This document shows, in pieces, positions 1 to 8,221 of a stretch of DNA of 55,847 nt. The position numbers and the translations under genes are program-made. How positions within the stretch are numbered: position 1 is the first letter of the stretch; the number at the start of each line of letters is the position of its first letter. The stretch spans positions 1 to 55,847 of the forward strand of contig JAEZCG010000228.1 of assembly GCA_023430065.1 (NCBI GenBank), written 5' to 3'. This stretch comes from Pseudomonadota bacterium. Its GTDB lineage: Bacteria > Pseudomonadota > Gammaproteobacteria > Burkholderiales > SHXO01. The notes beneath the pieces were generated by a model. It ran no database searches and had not been told where the DNA came from. It saw nothing but the letters and a program-made list of their open reading frames with translations.

Positions 1-1
1 G

Positions 2-1099
2 CATGTACCAGGACGCGGCTGCACCCTGGAGTCCATCGCGGGGGACGAAGCGATGGGGCCCGTGCGCGCCGCCCGTGCCGTTGCGCGGGCACCCGATCCC
101 GCCGTCCAGTCCATCCTCGACCGCGCGCTGGCCGATGCCGCGGCCCGCACCCGCGCATTGGCGGTGATGCACGACGGCCGCCTCGTGGCGGAGGCCTACG
201 CGCCCGGCTTCTCGCCGCACACCGCGCTGCCCGGCTGGTCCATGAGCAAGACGATGACGGCGGTGCTGGCAGGCATGGCCGTCGGCCGCGGCGCCTTGAG
301 GCTGGATAGCGCCACGCTGCTTCCGCAGTGGGCGCGCGACAGCCGCCGTGACATCGCACTCGATCACCTGCTGCGCATGACCGACGGGCTGGCGTTCGAC
401 GAGGATCCGGGCAACCCGCTGTCCGATGCGGTTGCCATGCTGCTGCTGGAGCCGGATGCGGCCGGGTTCGCGGCGGGCAAGCCGCTGCGCGCCACACCGG
501 GCAGCACGTGGCGCTACTCGAGCGGAAGCACGAACGTGCTGATGCGCGTCGTCGCCGACGCCCTCGGCTATGCGGGCGCGGCGGCCGCGCGGCTTCCGCG
601 CGAATTCCTGTTCACGCCGCTGGGCCTGCACAGCGCCGTGGTGGAGCCCGACGCTTCGGGGCTCCCGGTGGGCTCGTCATTCATGCACGCGAGCCCGCAC
701 GACTGGCTGCGTTTCGGGCAGTTCCTGTTGCGGGACGGTGTGTGGGACGGCGTGCGCCTGCTGCCCCAGGGCTGGGTGCGCGGCATGACCACGCTCACGC
801 CTGCTTCCGGCCCCCATGCGTTCGGCGCGCATGTGTGGCTGCGCGTACCCGAGGCGTACGCGGGCCCGCGCGCGACGCGACGCACGCTTCCGGCCGGGAC
901 TTTCCACGCCGTCGGACACGAGGGTCAGTTCCTCAGCGTCGTACCCGGACGCGGCCTGGTGGTGCTGCGCCTGGGCGTCACGCGTCCCCCGCACAAATGG
1001 GATCACCAGGCCCTTCTCGCCGGCGTGCTCGACGCGCTCGCCTCCGCGCGGGGAGGCATCACCCCAGCGCAGGCAGAAAGCCGGACAGTGCGTGAATGA
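2..1099 (+). CDS. Serine hydrolase of the class C beta-lactamase fold, 5' end cut by the window edge
   Basis: The frame is open from base 2 with no stop upstream of the first ATG (base 53), so the true start probably lies outside the window. Residues coded before that ATG (a GRGCTL stretch) resemble the N-terminal part of this hydrolase family. Counting from the ATG, the SxxK nucleophile motif is SMSK at 63-66, the second motif is YSS at 155-157, and a GHEGQ at 288-292 stands where the third motif (KTG/HxG) is expected. The family includes 6-aminohexanoate-dimer hydrolases, esterases and penicillin-binding-like enzymes; the substrate cannot be told. The ATG at 53 has a GGGGGA seven bases upstream, so a shorter complete protein is not excluded. 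Its 3' end overlaps the opposing DUF445 gene by 41 bases. Confidence 0.85.
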   Translation, partial: HVPGRGCTLESIAGDEAMGPVRAARAVARAPDPAVQSILDRALADAAARTRALAVMHDGRLVAEAYAPGFSPHTALPGWSMSKTMTAVLAGMAVGRGALRLDSATLLPQWARDSRRDIALDHLLRMTDGLAFDEDPGNPLSDAVAMLLLEPDAAGFAAGKPLRATPGSTWRYSSGSTNVLMRVVADALGYAGAAAARLPREFLFTPLGLHSAVVEPDASGLPVGSSFMHASPHDWLRFGQFLLRDGVWDGVRLLPQGWVRGMTTLTPASGPHAFGAHVWLRVPEAYAGPRATRRTLPAGTFHAVGHEGQFLSVVPGRGLVVLRLGVTRPPHKWDHQALLAGVLDALASARGGITPAQAESRTVRE

Positions 1100-2336
1100 A
1101 CACGCCGATGGCACCGCCGATCAGGGTGCCGTTCACGCGGATGTACTGCAGATCGCGCCCGATCGCCAGTTCGATGCGGCGGGTGAACACCTCGGTATCC
1201 CAGCGGCGTACAGTGTCTTCGATGAGCGCGGCCACCGCTTGACGACGCTGCCGCACCAGATCGGCCAGCACCCGGCGCAACCAGGCATTGAACGCCTCCG
1301 ACACCGCATCGTCGGCGAGCAGATTCTCGCCGATCGCGCGCACCGCATCCTGCAGACCGGCCTGCAGACGGGAATCCGGCGAGCGCACATCCTCGCGCAA
1401 GCGCTCGCGCAGCCTGTCCCACACCTGATTCAGGTACTCGGCCAGAGCCGGATGTCCCAGCAGCGCCTGCTTCAGGCGCTCGGCGCGCGCACGTTGTTCG
1501 GGCGACTCGCGCAGCGACACGACGTAGCCGTCCAGCAGCGCGGCAAAGCGCTGCCGCCAGGCGTGCTGGGGATCCGCACCGATCTCGGCGAGCGTGTCCT
1601 CCGCCGCGCGCATGATCCGATCCGAGATGGCCTCGTCCACGCCGAGCTTCTTCCACAACCATGCCGTCTTCTCGCGCACCTTGGCGCGGATCTCGGGTTC
1701 CGAGGACTCGAGGAGGCGCCGCACCTGCGCCAGCAACTCGTCCAGCAAGCGCTGGTGCTGACCGCTTGCGGCCAGGACCTCCAGGACGTTGGCCGCAAGC
1801 GGCGCGAGTTCGATGCGTTCCAGCGCCGCGGACAGGTTGCGCTTCACGAAGTGGCGCGCCGGTTCGTCTGCGACGGTATCGAGGACCTGCGGGACGCAGC
1901 GCGCGACGTGCGCCACGAGGGGATCGGTGCGCGACGGATCGGCCAGCCAGCGTGCGGCGATGCGTGCGAAGTCGATGTCCGTCAGACGAGTGAGGACCAC
2001 TTCGTCGGACAGGAAGTTGCGCTGCACGAAATCGCCCAGCGTGCGGCCGATCCGGTCCTTGTTCTGGGGAACGATGGCGGTGTGCGGGAGAGGGACGCGA
2101 AGCGGATGCCGGAACAGGGCCGTCACCGCGAACCAGTCGGCCAGCCCGCCGACCAGGGCCGCCTCGCAGAAGGCGCGCAGGTAGCCCAGCGCCGGATGCC
2201 GCTGCTCCACCATCCGCGCGACCACGTACACGACGGCGATCGCCGCGAGCAGGAGCGACGCGGCGCGCTGCATGCGGCGCAGTTGGAGCGCACGCACGGC
2301 GTCGTCGCGTGGCTCGCTGGAATCGTGCTCGATCAT
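1059..2336 (-). CDS. DUF445 family membrane protein (YjiN-like)
   Basis: This 425-residue protein has one hydrophobic segment near residues 25-42, then the family-typical stretch with GGLADWFAVTALFRHP, a long soluble helical middle with many Arg, Glu and Leu residues, and a C-terminal hydrophobic segment (GGAIGVFIHALSGF). This arrangement fits the DUF445 family, inner-membrane proteins of unknown function. It starts 10 bases after the stop of the MgtE-like gene on the same strand, so the two are probably co-transcribed. No clear ribosome binding site precedes the ATG. Its tail overlaps the end of the serine hydrolase gene. Confidence 0.85.
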   Translation of the reverse strand: MIEHDSSEPRDDAVRALQLRRMQRAASLLLAAIAVVYVVARMVEQRHPALGYLRAFCEAALVGGLADWFAVTALFRHPLRVPLPHTAIVPQNKDRIGRTLGDFVQRNFLSDEVVLTRLTDIDFARIAARWLADPSRTDPLVAHVARCVPQVLDTVADEPARHFVKRNLSAALERIELAPLAANVLEVLAASGQHQRLLDELLAQVRRLLESSEPEIRAKVREKTAWLWKKLGVDEAISDRIMRAAEDTLAEIGADPQHAWRQRFAALLDGYVVSLRESPEQRARAERLKQALLGHPALAEYLNQVWDRLRERLREDVRSPDSRLQAGLQDAVRAIGENLLADDAVSEAFNAWLRRVLADLVRQRRQAVAALIEDTVRRWDTEVFTRRIELAIGRDLQYIRVNGTLIGGAIGVFIHALSGFLPALG

Positions 2337-2346
2337 CGACGCGTGT

Positions 2347-3312
2347 TCACGATCCCGACAGCAGGACGTGGGCGATGCCGAAGTAGATCAGCAGCGACAG
2401 GACGTCCTGGACGATGGTCGCGATCGGTCCGCTGCCGTATGCCGGATCGCGACCGGCATGGGCGAGCAGCCAGGGAAGCAGAAGTCCCACGGTGGTGGCC
2501 ACGGTACCGGCCGCCAGCAGCGACAGCGCCACCACCGCGCCCAGGCGCACATCGCCGAAAGCCAGCCAGATCAGGGGAAAGCTCACTGCGCCGAGCGTGA
2601 GCCCGATGAGCATTCCGGTGCGCATCTCCCCGGCCACGAGCGTGCGCAGAGGAACGTGGCTGAGCGACAGTCCCCGCACCGTGATCGCCTCGGTCTGCGT
2701 TCCGATCGCGTCGGCCAGATAGACGATGCCGGGGATGAAGAACGCGAGGGCGACGCGCGAGGACAGCGCCGCCTCGAACGACGCGACGATGAAGGTGGCG
2801 AACACGCTTCCCAGCAGCCCGAGCAGCAGCCACGGGAGCCGATCGCGCGCGCGTCGCACCGGCGGCGCCTCCATCGCATCGCGCGCCTGCGCCGTTTCCT
2901 CCCGGATGCCGGCGAGGCGGTGGATGTCTTCCACGTGCTCGCGGCGCAGCACGCGCAGCAGCGTACGCGGCGGCATCGCACCCACGAGACGGCCGTGCCC
3001 GTCGGTGATCGGCACCGCAACGAGCGCGTGGCGCAGGGCATGCGAGGCGATGCGCTCCTGCGACCAGGACGGGTGCGCCGGCAGTGGCGCACTCATCAAC
3101 GTGCCGAGCGCATCGTCGCGCCGCGCGGCGAACAGCTTGGCCAGCTCGATGCGCCCGATCAGCACGCCGGCAGCATCGACGACGTACACGCAGTCGTCGT
3201 GCTCGAAGCTACCCGCCTGCAGCATCGCCAGCGCCTCGCCCACGGTCGCCGTGGGAGCAGCCGTCGGCACGCGACGCGCCACCCCCGCATCCCCGTCCGC
3301 TCGCCCGTTCAC
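2347..3312 (-). CDS. MgtE-like divalent cation transporter, CBS pair plus membrane domain, no N-terminal domain
   Basis: The N-terminal half carries two CBS-like repeats (one around ATVGEALAMLQAG, one around the Ser-rich SWSQERIASHALRHALV region). The C-terminal half has about five membrane segments typical of the MgtE domain. The superhelical MgtE_N domain that gates Mg2+ in classical MgtE is absent. The pore-region motif is LADAIGTQTEAI instead of the GGNSGNQ form seen in the full-length MgtE at 12820-14262, so this is a distinct subfamily; its ion is not certain. The start is unclear: I chose the GTG at 3312, but a TTG at 3354 gives a longer form. It leads a two-gene unit with the DUF445 gene. 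Confidence 0.75.
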   Translation of the reverse strand: MNGRADGDAGVARRVPTAAPTATVGEALAMLQAGSFEHDDCVYVVDAAGVLIGRIELAKLFAARRDDALGTLMSAPLPAHPSWSQERIASHALRHALVAVPITDGHGRLVGAMPPRTLLRVLRREHVEDIHRLAGIREETAQARDAMEAPPVRRARDRLPWLLLGLLGSVFATFIVASFEAALSSRVALAFFIPGIVYLADAIGTQTEAITVRGLSLSHVPLRTLVAGEMRTGMLIGLTLGAVSFPLIWLAFGDVRLGAVVALSLLAAGTVATTVGLLLPWLLAHAGRDPAYGSGPIATIVQDVLSLLIYFGIAHVLLSGS

Positions 3313-3380
3313 CGGCCTGCCCCGCGCCGGCCGTCTCGCGCCTGCCGCCTGCAACCACCAAGCGGCGGGCAGTTGTCAAT

Positions 3381-3409
3381 GTAAACGGGGCAAAGCGCCC
3401 CACGTTCAC
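3381..3409. other. Inverted repeat in the divergent MgtE-like/DUF1178 intergenic region
   Basis: GGGGC at 3387-3391 pairs with GCCCC at 3397-3401 around a five-base loop, and the flanks GTAAAC (3381-3386) and GTTCAC (3404-3409) extend the pairing with one mismatch. It could be an operator or a leader hairpin of the MgtE-like gene. No T-run follows on either strand, so a terminator is unlikely. Confidence 0.35.
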
Positions 3410-3440
3410 AGTGTCGTAACCGGAACAAGGGCGCGCCCGC

Positions 3441-3469
3441 TTGTCCCCGCGACGGGTCCCCACTAGACT
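3441..3469 (+). promoter_or_regulatory. Candidate sigma-70 promoter of the DUF1178 gene
   Basis: TTGTCC (3441-3446) and TAGACT (3464-3469) are separated by exactly 17 bases and end 29 bases before the ATG at 3499. Each hexamer matches 4 of 6 consensus bases. Confidence 0.45.
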
Positions 3470-3498
3470 TCCGCCGGGACCTGAGAAGAGTAAGAATC

Positions 3499-3930
3499 AT
3501 GATCGTTTACGATTTGTTGTGCGAGAACGCGCATCGCTTCGAGGGGTGGTTCGCCTCCCCGGAAGCCTTCTCGCATCAGCACGACGCCGGTCAGCTGGCG
3601 TGCCCGATGTGCGGCTCCTCCAGCGTGCAGAAGCAGCCCTCTGCGCCGTATGTCCAGACCGGCGGCGGCAATGACAACGGACAGGCCGTGATGGCAAACC
3701 CCGAGCTGTTGGAAAGCATGCGCAAGAAGTTCGTCGAGTTCGTCCTGCAGCACACCGAGGACGTCGGCGGACGCTTCGCCGAGGAAGCACGCGCCATCCA
3801 CTACAAGGAAGCGCCCGATCGCGCGATACGCGGCCAGGCGTCGGAACAAGACACCAAGACGTTGCAGGAGGAGGGCATCGAGGTGTTCGCCCTGCCCGTC
3901 CCGGTACTGCCCAAGGACAAGCTGCACTAG
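3499..3930 (+). CDS. DUF1178 family protein
   Basis: This small soluble protein (143 residues) opens with MIVYDLLCENAHRFEGWF and has a CPMCG knuckle near residue 35, both typical of DUF1178. With the Cys near residue 8 it could form a small metal site. The C-terminal half contains the EARAIHYKEAP(D)R pattern of the family. No biochemical function is established for this family. Spacing from the promoter-like element and an A/G-rich stretch (GAGAAGAGTAAG) upstream support the ATG. The EamA transporter gene follows after 32 bases in the same direction. Confidence 0.88.
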   Translation: MIVYDLLCENAHRFEGWFASPEAFSHQHDAGQLACPMCGSSSVQKQPSAPYVQTGGGNDNGQAVMANPELLESMRKKFVEFVLQHTEDVGGRFAEEARAIHYKEAPDRAIRGQASEQDTKTLQEEGIEVFALPVPVLPKDKLH

Positions 3931-3962
3931 CGTCCGGTCCGTCGCCGGCGCACGCCCCGCTC

Positions 3963-4889
3963 ATGCCCGCGCTCCCGCCCCTGCTCGTGCTGGGCGCAGG
4001 TGTGGTCATCGTCTCCACCGCCTCCATCCTCATCCGCCTCGCCCAGGCCGAGGGGGCGCACTCCCTGACCATCGCCGCGGTCCGGCTCGGGTTGGCCACC
4101 GCCGTGCTGCTGCCTGCGGCCTTGCGCGCGGCACACGCGAACCTGCCCGCGCCGCGTGCGCGCGATGTGTTCCTCGCCCTCGGATCCGGCGCGCTGCTGG
4201 CCATCCACTTCTGGTCCTGGATCGAATCGCTACAGCATACATCCGTGGCGAGCAGCACGATCCTCGTCACCACCAATCCGCTGTGGGTCGCGCTCGCTGC
4301 CGCGCTGTTCCTGGGCGAACGTCCCGGACGCGCCGCCATCGCAGGGATCGGACTGTCGCTGCTGGGGACTGCGCTCACGTTCGTCGCCGATGTGCAGCAC
4401 GTCGCGGCGAACCGCGCGCCGCTGCTCGGCAACACGCTCGCACTCGTGGGCGCGCTCGCCGCATCCGGTTATCTACTCGCGGGCCGCGCATTGCGCACGC
4501 GCCTGCCACTGATCCTGTACATCACGCTGGCATATGGAGGCGGCGCCGTGCTGCTCGGCCTCGCACATACGGTGTCCGGCACGCCGGCGGCCGGGCTGAC
4601 TTCCCTCGCGTGGCTGCTCTTGGCCGCCCTCGCACTCGGCCCGCAATTGCTGGGGCACACCGCGTTCAACTACGCCTTGCGTCACCTGTCCGCGACATTC
4701 GTCGCGCTCGCCATCCTCGGCGAGCCGGTCGGCTCCGCCCTGCTCGCGTGGCTGTTGTTCGACGAACGCTTCGGCGGCGTGCAGCTGGCCGGCTTCGCTC
4801 TGCTGCTCTGCGGAATCTATCTCGCTGCTCGCGGCGAACGACAAGGGGTGACCGCCGCACAGGGAGTCCGGCAGGCGCCACCGGAGTAG
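3963..4889 (+). CDS. EamA/DMT superfamily transporter
   Basis: The 308-residue protein is strongly hydrophobic, with about ten predicted membrane segments arranged as two EamA repeats. The repeat pattern of Leu/Ala/Gly helices with a conserved VASSTILVTTNPLWVALAA-type motif in helices 3-4 and a second AILGEP(V)GSALLAW motif in helices 8-9 is characteristic of drug/metabolite exporters. Substrates of this family range from amino acids to purines and cannot be inferred here. No convincing ribosome binding site lies before the ATG; coupling to the DUF1178 gene 32 bases upstream is possible. Confidence 0.88.
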   Translation: MPALPPLLVLGAGVVIVSTASILIRLAQAEGAHSLTIAAVRLGLATAVLLPAALRAAHANLPAPRARDVFLALGSGALLAIHFWSWIESLQHTSVASSTILVTTNPLWVALAAALFLGERPGRAAIAGIGLSLLGTALTFVADVQHVAANRAPLLGNTLALVGALAASGYLLAGRALRTRLPLILYITLAYGGGAVLLGLAHTVSGTPAAGLTSLAWLLLAALALGPQLLGHTAFNYALRHLSATFVALAILGEPVGSALLAWLLFDERFGGVQLAGFALLLCGIYLAARGERQGVTAAQGVRQAPPE

Positions 4890-4950
4890 CAGCCTCGCCG
4901 CTCGACTGCCAATGCTGCGAAGCAACCAGAACCGCTTCGTGCGCAGGGCG

Positions 4951-4989
4951 GAAATCCCTTGCTCTACGGATTTCACCGGTACTACAGTA
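4951..4989 (+). promoter_or_regulatory. Inverted repeat and promoter-like element upstream of the amidohydrolase gene
   Basis: GAAATCC (4951-4957) and GGATTTC (4968-4974) form a perfect 7-bp inverted repeat with a 10-base spacer. TTGCTC (4959-4964) and TACAGT (4984-4989), 19 bases apart, could be a weak -35/-10 pair overlapped by the repeat. An operator function is inferred only from this overlap. Confidence 0.3.
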
Positions 4990-5084
4990 TGCCTCGGCCA
5001 TCATGCGTCACGCGCAGTTCGGCCAGCCCGCCTGCGGCATGAGACCAGGAAGCGCCTTCCAACAACAAAGGGAGAGGAGAGTCC

Positions 5085-6410
5085 ATGGAGTTCAACATAC
5101 TGCAAGCGTTCAAGGGGTTGAAGGACAGACCCACGAATCCGTTCAACGCAGACGAGATCGGCACCTCGTTGTTCATGGCGGGGAACATGGGCGATCAGAT
5201 CTCGGCGAAGATGGACGGCTACGCCGCGAAAGCCGGGATGTCGCGGCGGAGCTTCATCCGATCGTCGCTCGGATTGTCTGCCGCGATGCTCGCCGCCAAC
5301 GAAGTCACCGGCATGAAGTTCTTCGAAGTCGGCGAGGCGGAGGCCGCCGACGTCGACGCGAAGAAGGAAGCGATCCAGCTCGCCCGCGCGAGCAGCGATT
5401 TCGTCGTCGACGCCCACACCCACGTCTGTACGCGACCCGGACACTACGTGCTGGGCGAGAACACCAGCGAGCGGGGCATGTGGTTCGTCCAGCTGCTCGA
5501 CGACCTGGGCAAGGCGTTCGGGCTGCCCAACGGCACGCGCGACATGAACGTCGAGAACTACGGGAAGCTGATCCTGAAGGAGTCGGACACCACCGTCGGC
5601 ATCTTCAACCCGTTCGGGTTCAAGGAGCACTACGGCAACCAGGACATGATCCCGATGGAGTATCAGGTCCAGGTCCGCAACAACTGGCCCGATAGCACCA
5701 TCATGCTGGCCGGCGGGCTCACCCCCAACCAGGGCCTGGGCGAGACGCTCGATCGCCTGCGCATGTACGTGAGCGATTACAAGATCTCGGGTCTGAAGCT
5801 GTACACGTTCGATGCCACCGACAAGAAGGGGTGGTGGTTCGACGACGAGAAGCTGGCCTATCCGATCTGGGAGGAGTGCCGCAAGCTGGGCGTGAAGAAC
5901 ATCGGCTGCCACAAGGGCATTCCGTTCGGACAGTTCTACGCGCGCTATGCGCACTGCGAGGATTTCGACGCCGCGGCGGACGACTTCCTCGACCTGAACT
6001 TCATCGCCTACCACTCCGCCTGGCCGTATCACAACGAGCTGGCGGCGTTGAAGGGCTTCAAGCCGCAGCGCAAGAACCTGTACTGTGAAGTCGGTTCCAC
6101 GTTCGCCGCCACGGTCACCAGTCGTCCGCTCGAGTGCGCCCACGTGCTCGGCACACTGCTGCGGGACCTGGGACCCGACTACGTGCTGTGGGGCACCGAC
6201 TCGCTGCTGTGGGGCAATCCGCAGTGGCAGATCGAGGCGTTCCGCAAGTTCCAGATCCCGGATCAGCTGGTCGAAGGTCACGGCTATCCGAAGATCACGC
6301 CGGAGATTCGGCGCAAGGTGTTCGGCGAGAATGCCGCGCGCCTGTGGAACATCGACAAGACCAAGGCCATGCAGGCGAAGGCCGACATCGTCGCCAAGGC
6401 GTTTGCCTGA
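5085..6410 (+). CDS. Amidohydrolase family protein (Amidohydrolase_2 type) with an internal Tat-like signal
   Basis: The 441-residue protein keeps the metal-site pattern of ACMSD-like amidohydrolases: HTH in DAHTHV, a His in GCHKG, a His in AYHSAW and an Asp in LWGTDSLLWG near the C terminus. Hydrolase or decarboxylase chemistry on a carboxylate/amide is expected, substrate unknown. At residues 52-62 lies a twin-arginine motif (SRRSFIRSSLG) followed by an Ala-rich hydrophobic stretch. It is preceded by about 50 hydrophilic residues, an unusually long n-region. The ATG at 5085 is backed by a strong GGGAGAGGAGAG site; Met52 (base 5238), which would give an ordinary Tat signal, has none. It heads a cluster with FmdB, dihaem oxidoreductase and alpha/beta hydrolase genes and ends in an intrinsic terminator. 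Confidence 0.82.
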   Translation: MEFNILQAFKGLKDRPTNPFNADEIGTSLFMAGNMGDQISAKMDGYAAKAGMSRRSFIRSSLGLSAAMLAANEVTGMKFFEVGEAEAADVDAKKEAIQLARASSDFVVDAHTHVCTRPGHYVLGENTSERGMWFVQLLDDLGKAFGLPNGTRDMNVENYGKLILKESDTTVGIFNPFGFKEHYGNQDMIPMEYQVQVRNNWPDSTIMLAGGLTPNQGLGETLDRLRMYVSDYKISGLKLYTFDATDKKGWWFDDEKLAYPIWEECRKLGVKNIGCHKGIPFGQFYARYAHCEDFDAAADDFLDLNFIAYHSAWPYHNELAALKGFKPQRKNLYCEVGSTFAATVTSRPLECAHVLGTLLRDLGPDYVLWGTDSLLWGNPQWQIEAFRKFQIPDQLVEGHGYPKITPEIRRKVFGENAARLWNIDKTKAMQAKADIVAKAFA

Positions 6411-6429
6411 GCGGCAATCGGCGCGGCGC

Positions 6430-6457
6430 GGGCCGACCCGAGGGTCGGCCCGTTTTT
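6430..6457 (+). terminator. Intrinsic terminator after the amidohydrolase gene
   Basis: GGGCCGAC (6430-6437) pairs with GTCGGCCC (6444-6451) around a short loop and is followed by GTTTTT (6452-6457). It would isolate the amidohydrolase transcript from the FmdB gene, at least in part. Confidence 0.88.
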
Positions 6458-6491
6458 GTCGATACGCGCGAACGCGAGTCGGGAGACCCAC

Positions 6492-6785
6492 GTGCCCACC
6501 TATGAATATGCATGCGACCCGTGCCTGACCATCTACCGCACACGGCATGGCATGAACGAGCAGGGCCCGCAATCCTGCGGCAAGTGCCAGGGGCCGCTGC
6601 GCAAGCTGCTGTCCGCACCGCACGTGAACGTGCGCAACTACGGCGGCCCGACCGAGGCCAAGTATGCGAATCTGTCGGAGAGCGACGAGATCGCCAAGGA
6701 GAAGGAACTGCAGAAGGTCTACGAGACCATCTGGGTTCCGCCGGAGGTCAAGCACAGTCCCTGGGACGACGACCACGCCCACTGA
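6492..6785 (+). CDS. FmdB-type zinc ribbon protein
   Basis: Starting at the GTG (6492), preceded by CGGGAG six bases upstream, the protein opens MPTYEYACDPC, the hallmark of FmdB zinc ribbons. CxxC pairs at C8/C11 and C29/C32 would bind one zinc. The 97-residue length is normal for the family. FmdB was named from a methylotroph, where it was proposed to regulate formamidase/amide porin genes; most members are uncharacterised. The tail is charged and ends in a His/Asp-rich segment. Its TGA lies directly before the AGGAGG of the dihaem oxidoreductase gene, so the two are translated from one message. Confidence 0.85.
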   Translation: MPTYEYACDPCLTIYRTRHGMNEQGPQSCGKCQGPLRKLLSAPHVNVRNYGGPTEAKYANLSESDEIAKEKELQKVYETIWVPPEVKHSPWDDDHAH

Positions 6786-6798
6786 GAGGAGGTCCGCG

Positions 6799-8220
6799 AT
6801 GGCGGTTCGGGCGCGCGCTGCGACGGCGCTTGCCTGTGCGTTGAGCGCGCCGTGGCTGCTGGCGGCAGCCCTGGACCGACTGCCGGCCGCGGCGTTGTCG
6901 GCGGGCCCGTTCACGGTCGCGGAAGCCGGGCCGGGCAGCTTCCTCGTCCCGGTGCCCACCCTCACCAAGGAACAGTCAGCGACGTTCGCCGCCGGGCACG
7001 AGCAGTTCAACGAAGCCTGGGTGGTCGCACCGGATCCAGGCGGCGTATGGGGTCTGGGGCCGACCTTCAACGAGGATCGCTGTGTGCACTGCCATGAGCG
7101 CAACGGCCGGGCACGCGCCCCGCGCGATGGCGGGCAGGCGGTGCGCGGCATGCTCGTGCGGCTCAGCATTCCCGGCCGCTCCGCCGAGGGCGCACCGCTG
7201 CCGCATCCCGTGTACGGCGATCAGTTGCAGAACCACGGCATCGAGGGGCGCGTGCCGGCCGAAGGGCAGGCGTCGTTCGCCTACGAGGAGCGCGAGGTAC
7301 GCTTCGCCGACGGCGAGCGGGTGCACCTGCGCACGCCGAGAATCGCGTACGAGCAGCTGGTGTTCGGCGCCTTCGATGCGAACGTCCTGACCTCGCCCCG
7401 GGTCGCGCCGGCCATGGTCGGGCTCGGGCTGCTCGAAGCCGTCCCCGAGGAAGCGCTGCGGGCGATCGCGCAGGATCAGGCCGCGCACGGCATCAGCGGA
7501 CGTCCCAACCGGGTGTGGGACATGGAGAACGAGCAGACCGTGATCGGCCGCTTCGGCTGGAAGGCCAACCAGCCCAACATCCGTCAGCAGGTGGCCGCTG
7601 CCTTTCATGCAGACATCGGTGCGACGACCTACATGTTTCCCGAGGAGAACTGCCCGAGCGTGCAGAAGGAATGCCTGGACCTGCCGTCGGCGAGCAAATG
7701 CGGCGGGCAGGGCGGCTGCACCGGCAACATGTTCCGGCCGGAGGTCGTCCCGAGCCGGCTGACCAACATCACCTTCTACCTGCAGGCGCTGGCGGTGCCC
7801 GCGCGTCGAAACGTGGACGACCCGCAGGTGCGCGAGGGCGAGGCGCTGTTCGTGCAGGCCAGATGCAGCGTCTGCCACGTCCCCGAGTTGCGCACCGGCC
7901 CGATGCCCGGGCTCTCCGCACAGGGAGTGACCATCCGACCGTATACCGATCTGCTGCTGCACGACATGGGGGAGGAACTGGCCGACAACCGACCCGACTT
8001 CGAGGCCGACGGACGCGAGTGGCGCACGCCGCCGCTGTGGGGAATCGGTCTGCTGAACACGGTGAATGGGCATACCGACCTGCTGCACGACGGCCGCGCG
8101 CGCAACGTCACCGAAGCCATCCTGTGGCACGGTGGCGAGGCGCACGCCTCACGCGAGGCGTTCCGCATCATGAGCAGGGGCGAGCGCGAAGCCCTGCTGC
8201 GCTTCGTCGAGTCGCTCTGA
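6799..8220 (+). CDS. Exported dihaem oxidoreductase (DUF1111 family)
   Basis: The 473-residue product begins with a signal peptide (hydrophobic residues about 5-25) and contains two c-type haem motifs, CVHCH at 95-99 and CSVCH at 356-360. The spacing and the sequence around WKANQPNIRQQ and HDMG match the DUF1111 family, often annotated as putative thiol oxidoreductase and distantly related to dihaem peroxidases. It should act in the periplasm with haem attached by the cytochrome c maturation system. The ATG at 6799 is chosen because AGGAGG sits at 6787-6792. The alpha/beta hydrolase begins two bases after its stop. The electron donor and acceptor are not evident. Confidence 0.85.
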   Translation: MAVRARAATALACALSAPWLLAAALDRLPAAALSAGPFTVAEAGPGSFLVPVPTLTKEQSATFAAGHEQFNEAWVVAPDPGGVWGLGPTFNEDRCVHCHERNGRARAPRDGGQAVRGMLVRLSIPGRSAEGAPLPHPVYGDQLQNHGIEGRVPAEGQASFAYEEREVRFADGERVHLRTPRIAYEQLVFGAFDANVLTSPRVAPAMVGLGLLEAVPEEALRAIAQDQAAHGISGRPNRVWDMENEQTVIGRFGWKANQPNIRQQVAAAFHADIGATTYMFPEENCPSVQKECLDLPSASKCGGQGGCTGNMFRPEVVPSRLTNITFYLQALAVPARRNVDDPQVREGEALFVQARCSVCHVPELRTGPMPGLSAQGVTIRPYTDLLLHDMGEELADNRPDFEADGREWRTPPLWGIGLLNTVNGHTDLLHDGRARNVTEAILWHGGEAHASREAFRIMSRGEREALLRFVESL

Positions 8221-8221
8221 C

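Noticed and set aside
6456..6491. Longer FmdB start at a TTG
   Set aside because: The codon lies inside the terminator T-run; the GTG at 6492 has a proper ribosome site and gives the family-typical start.
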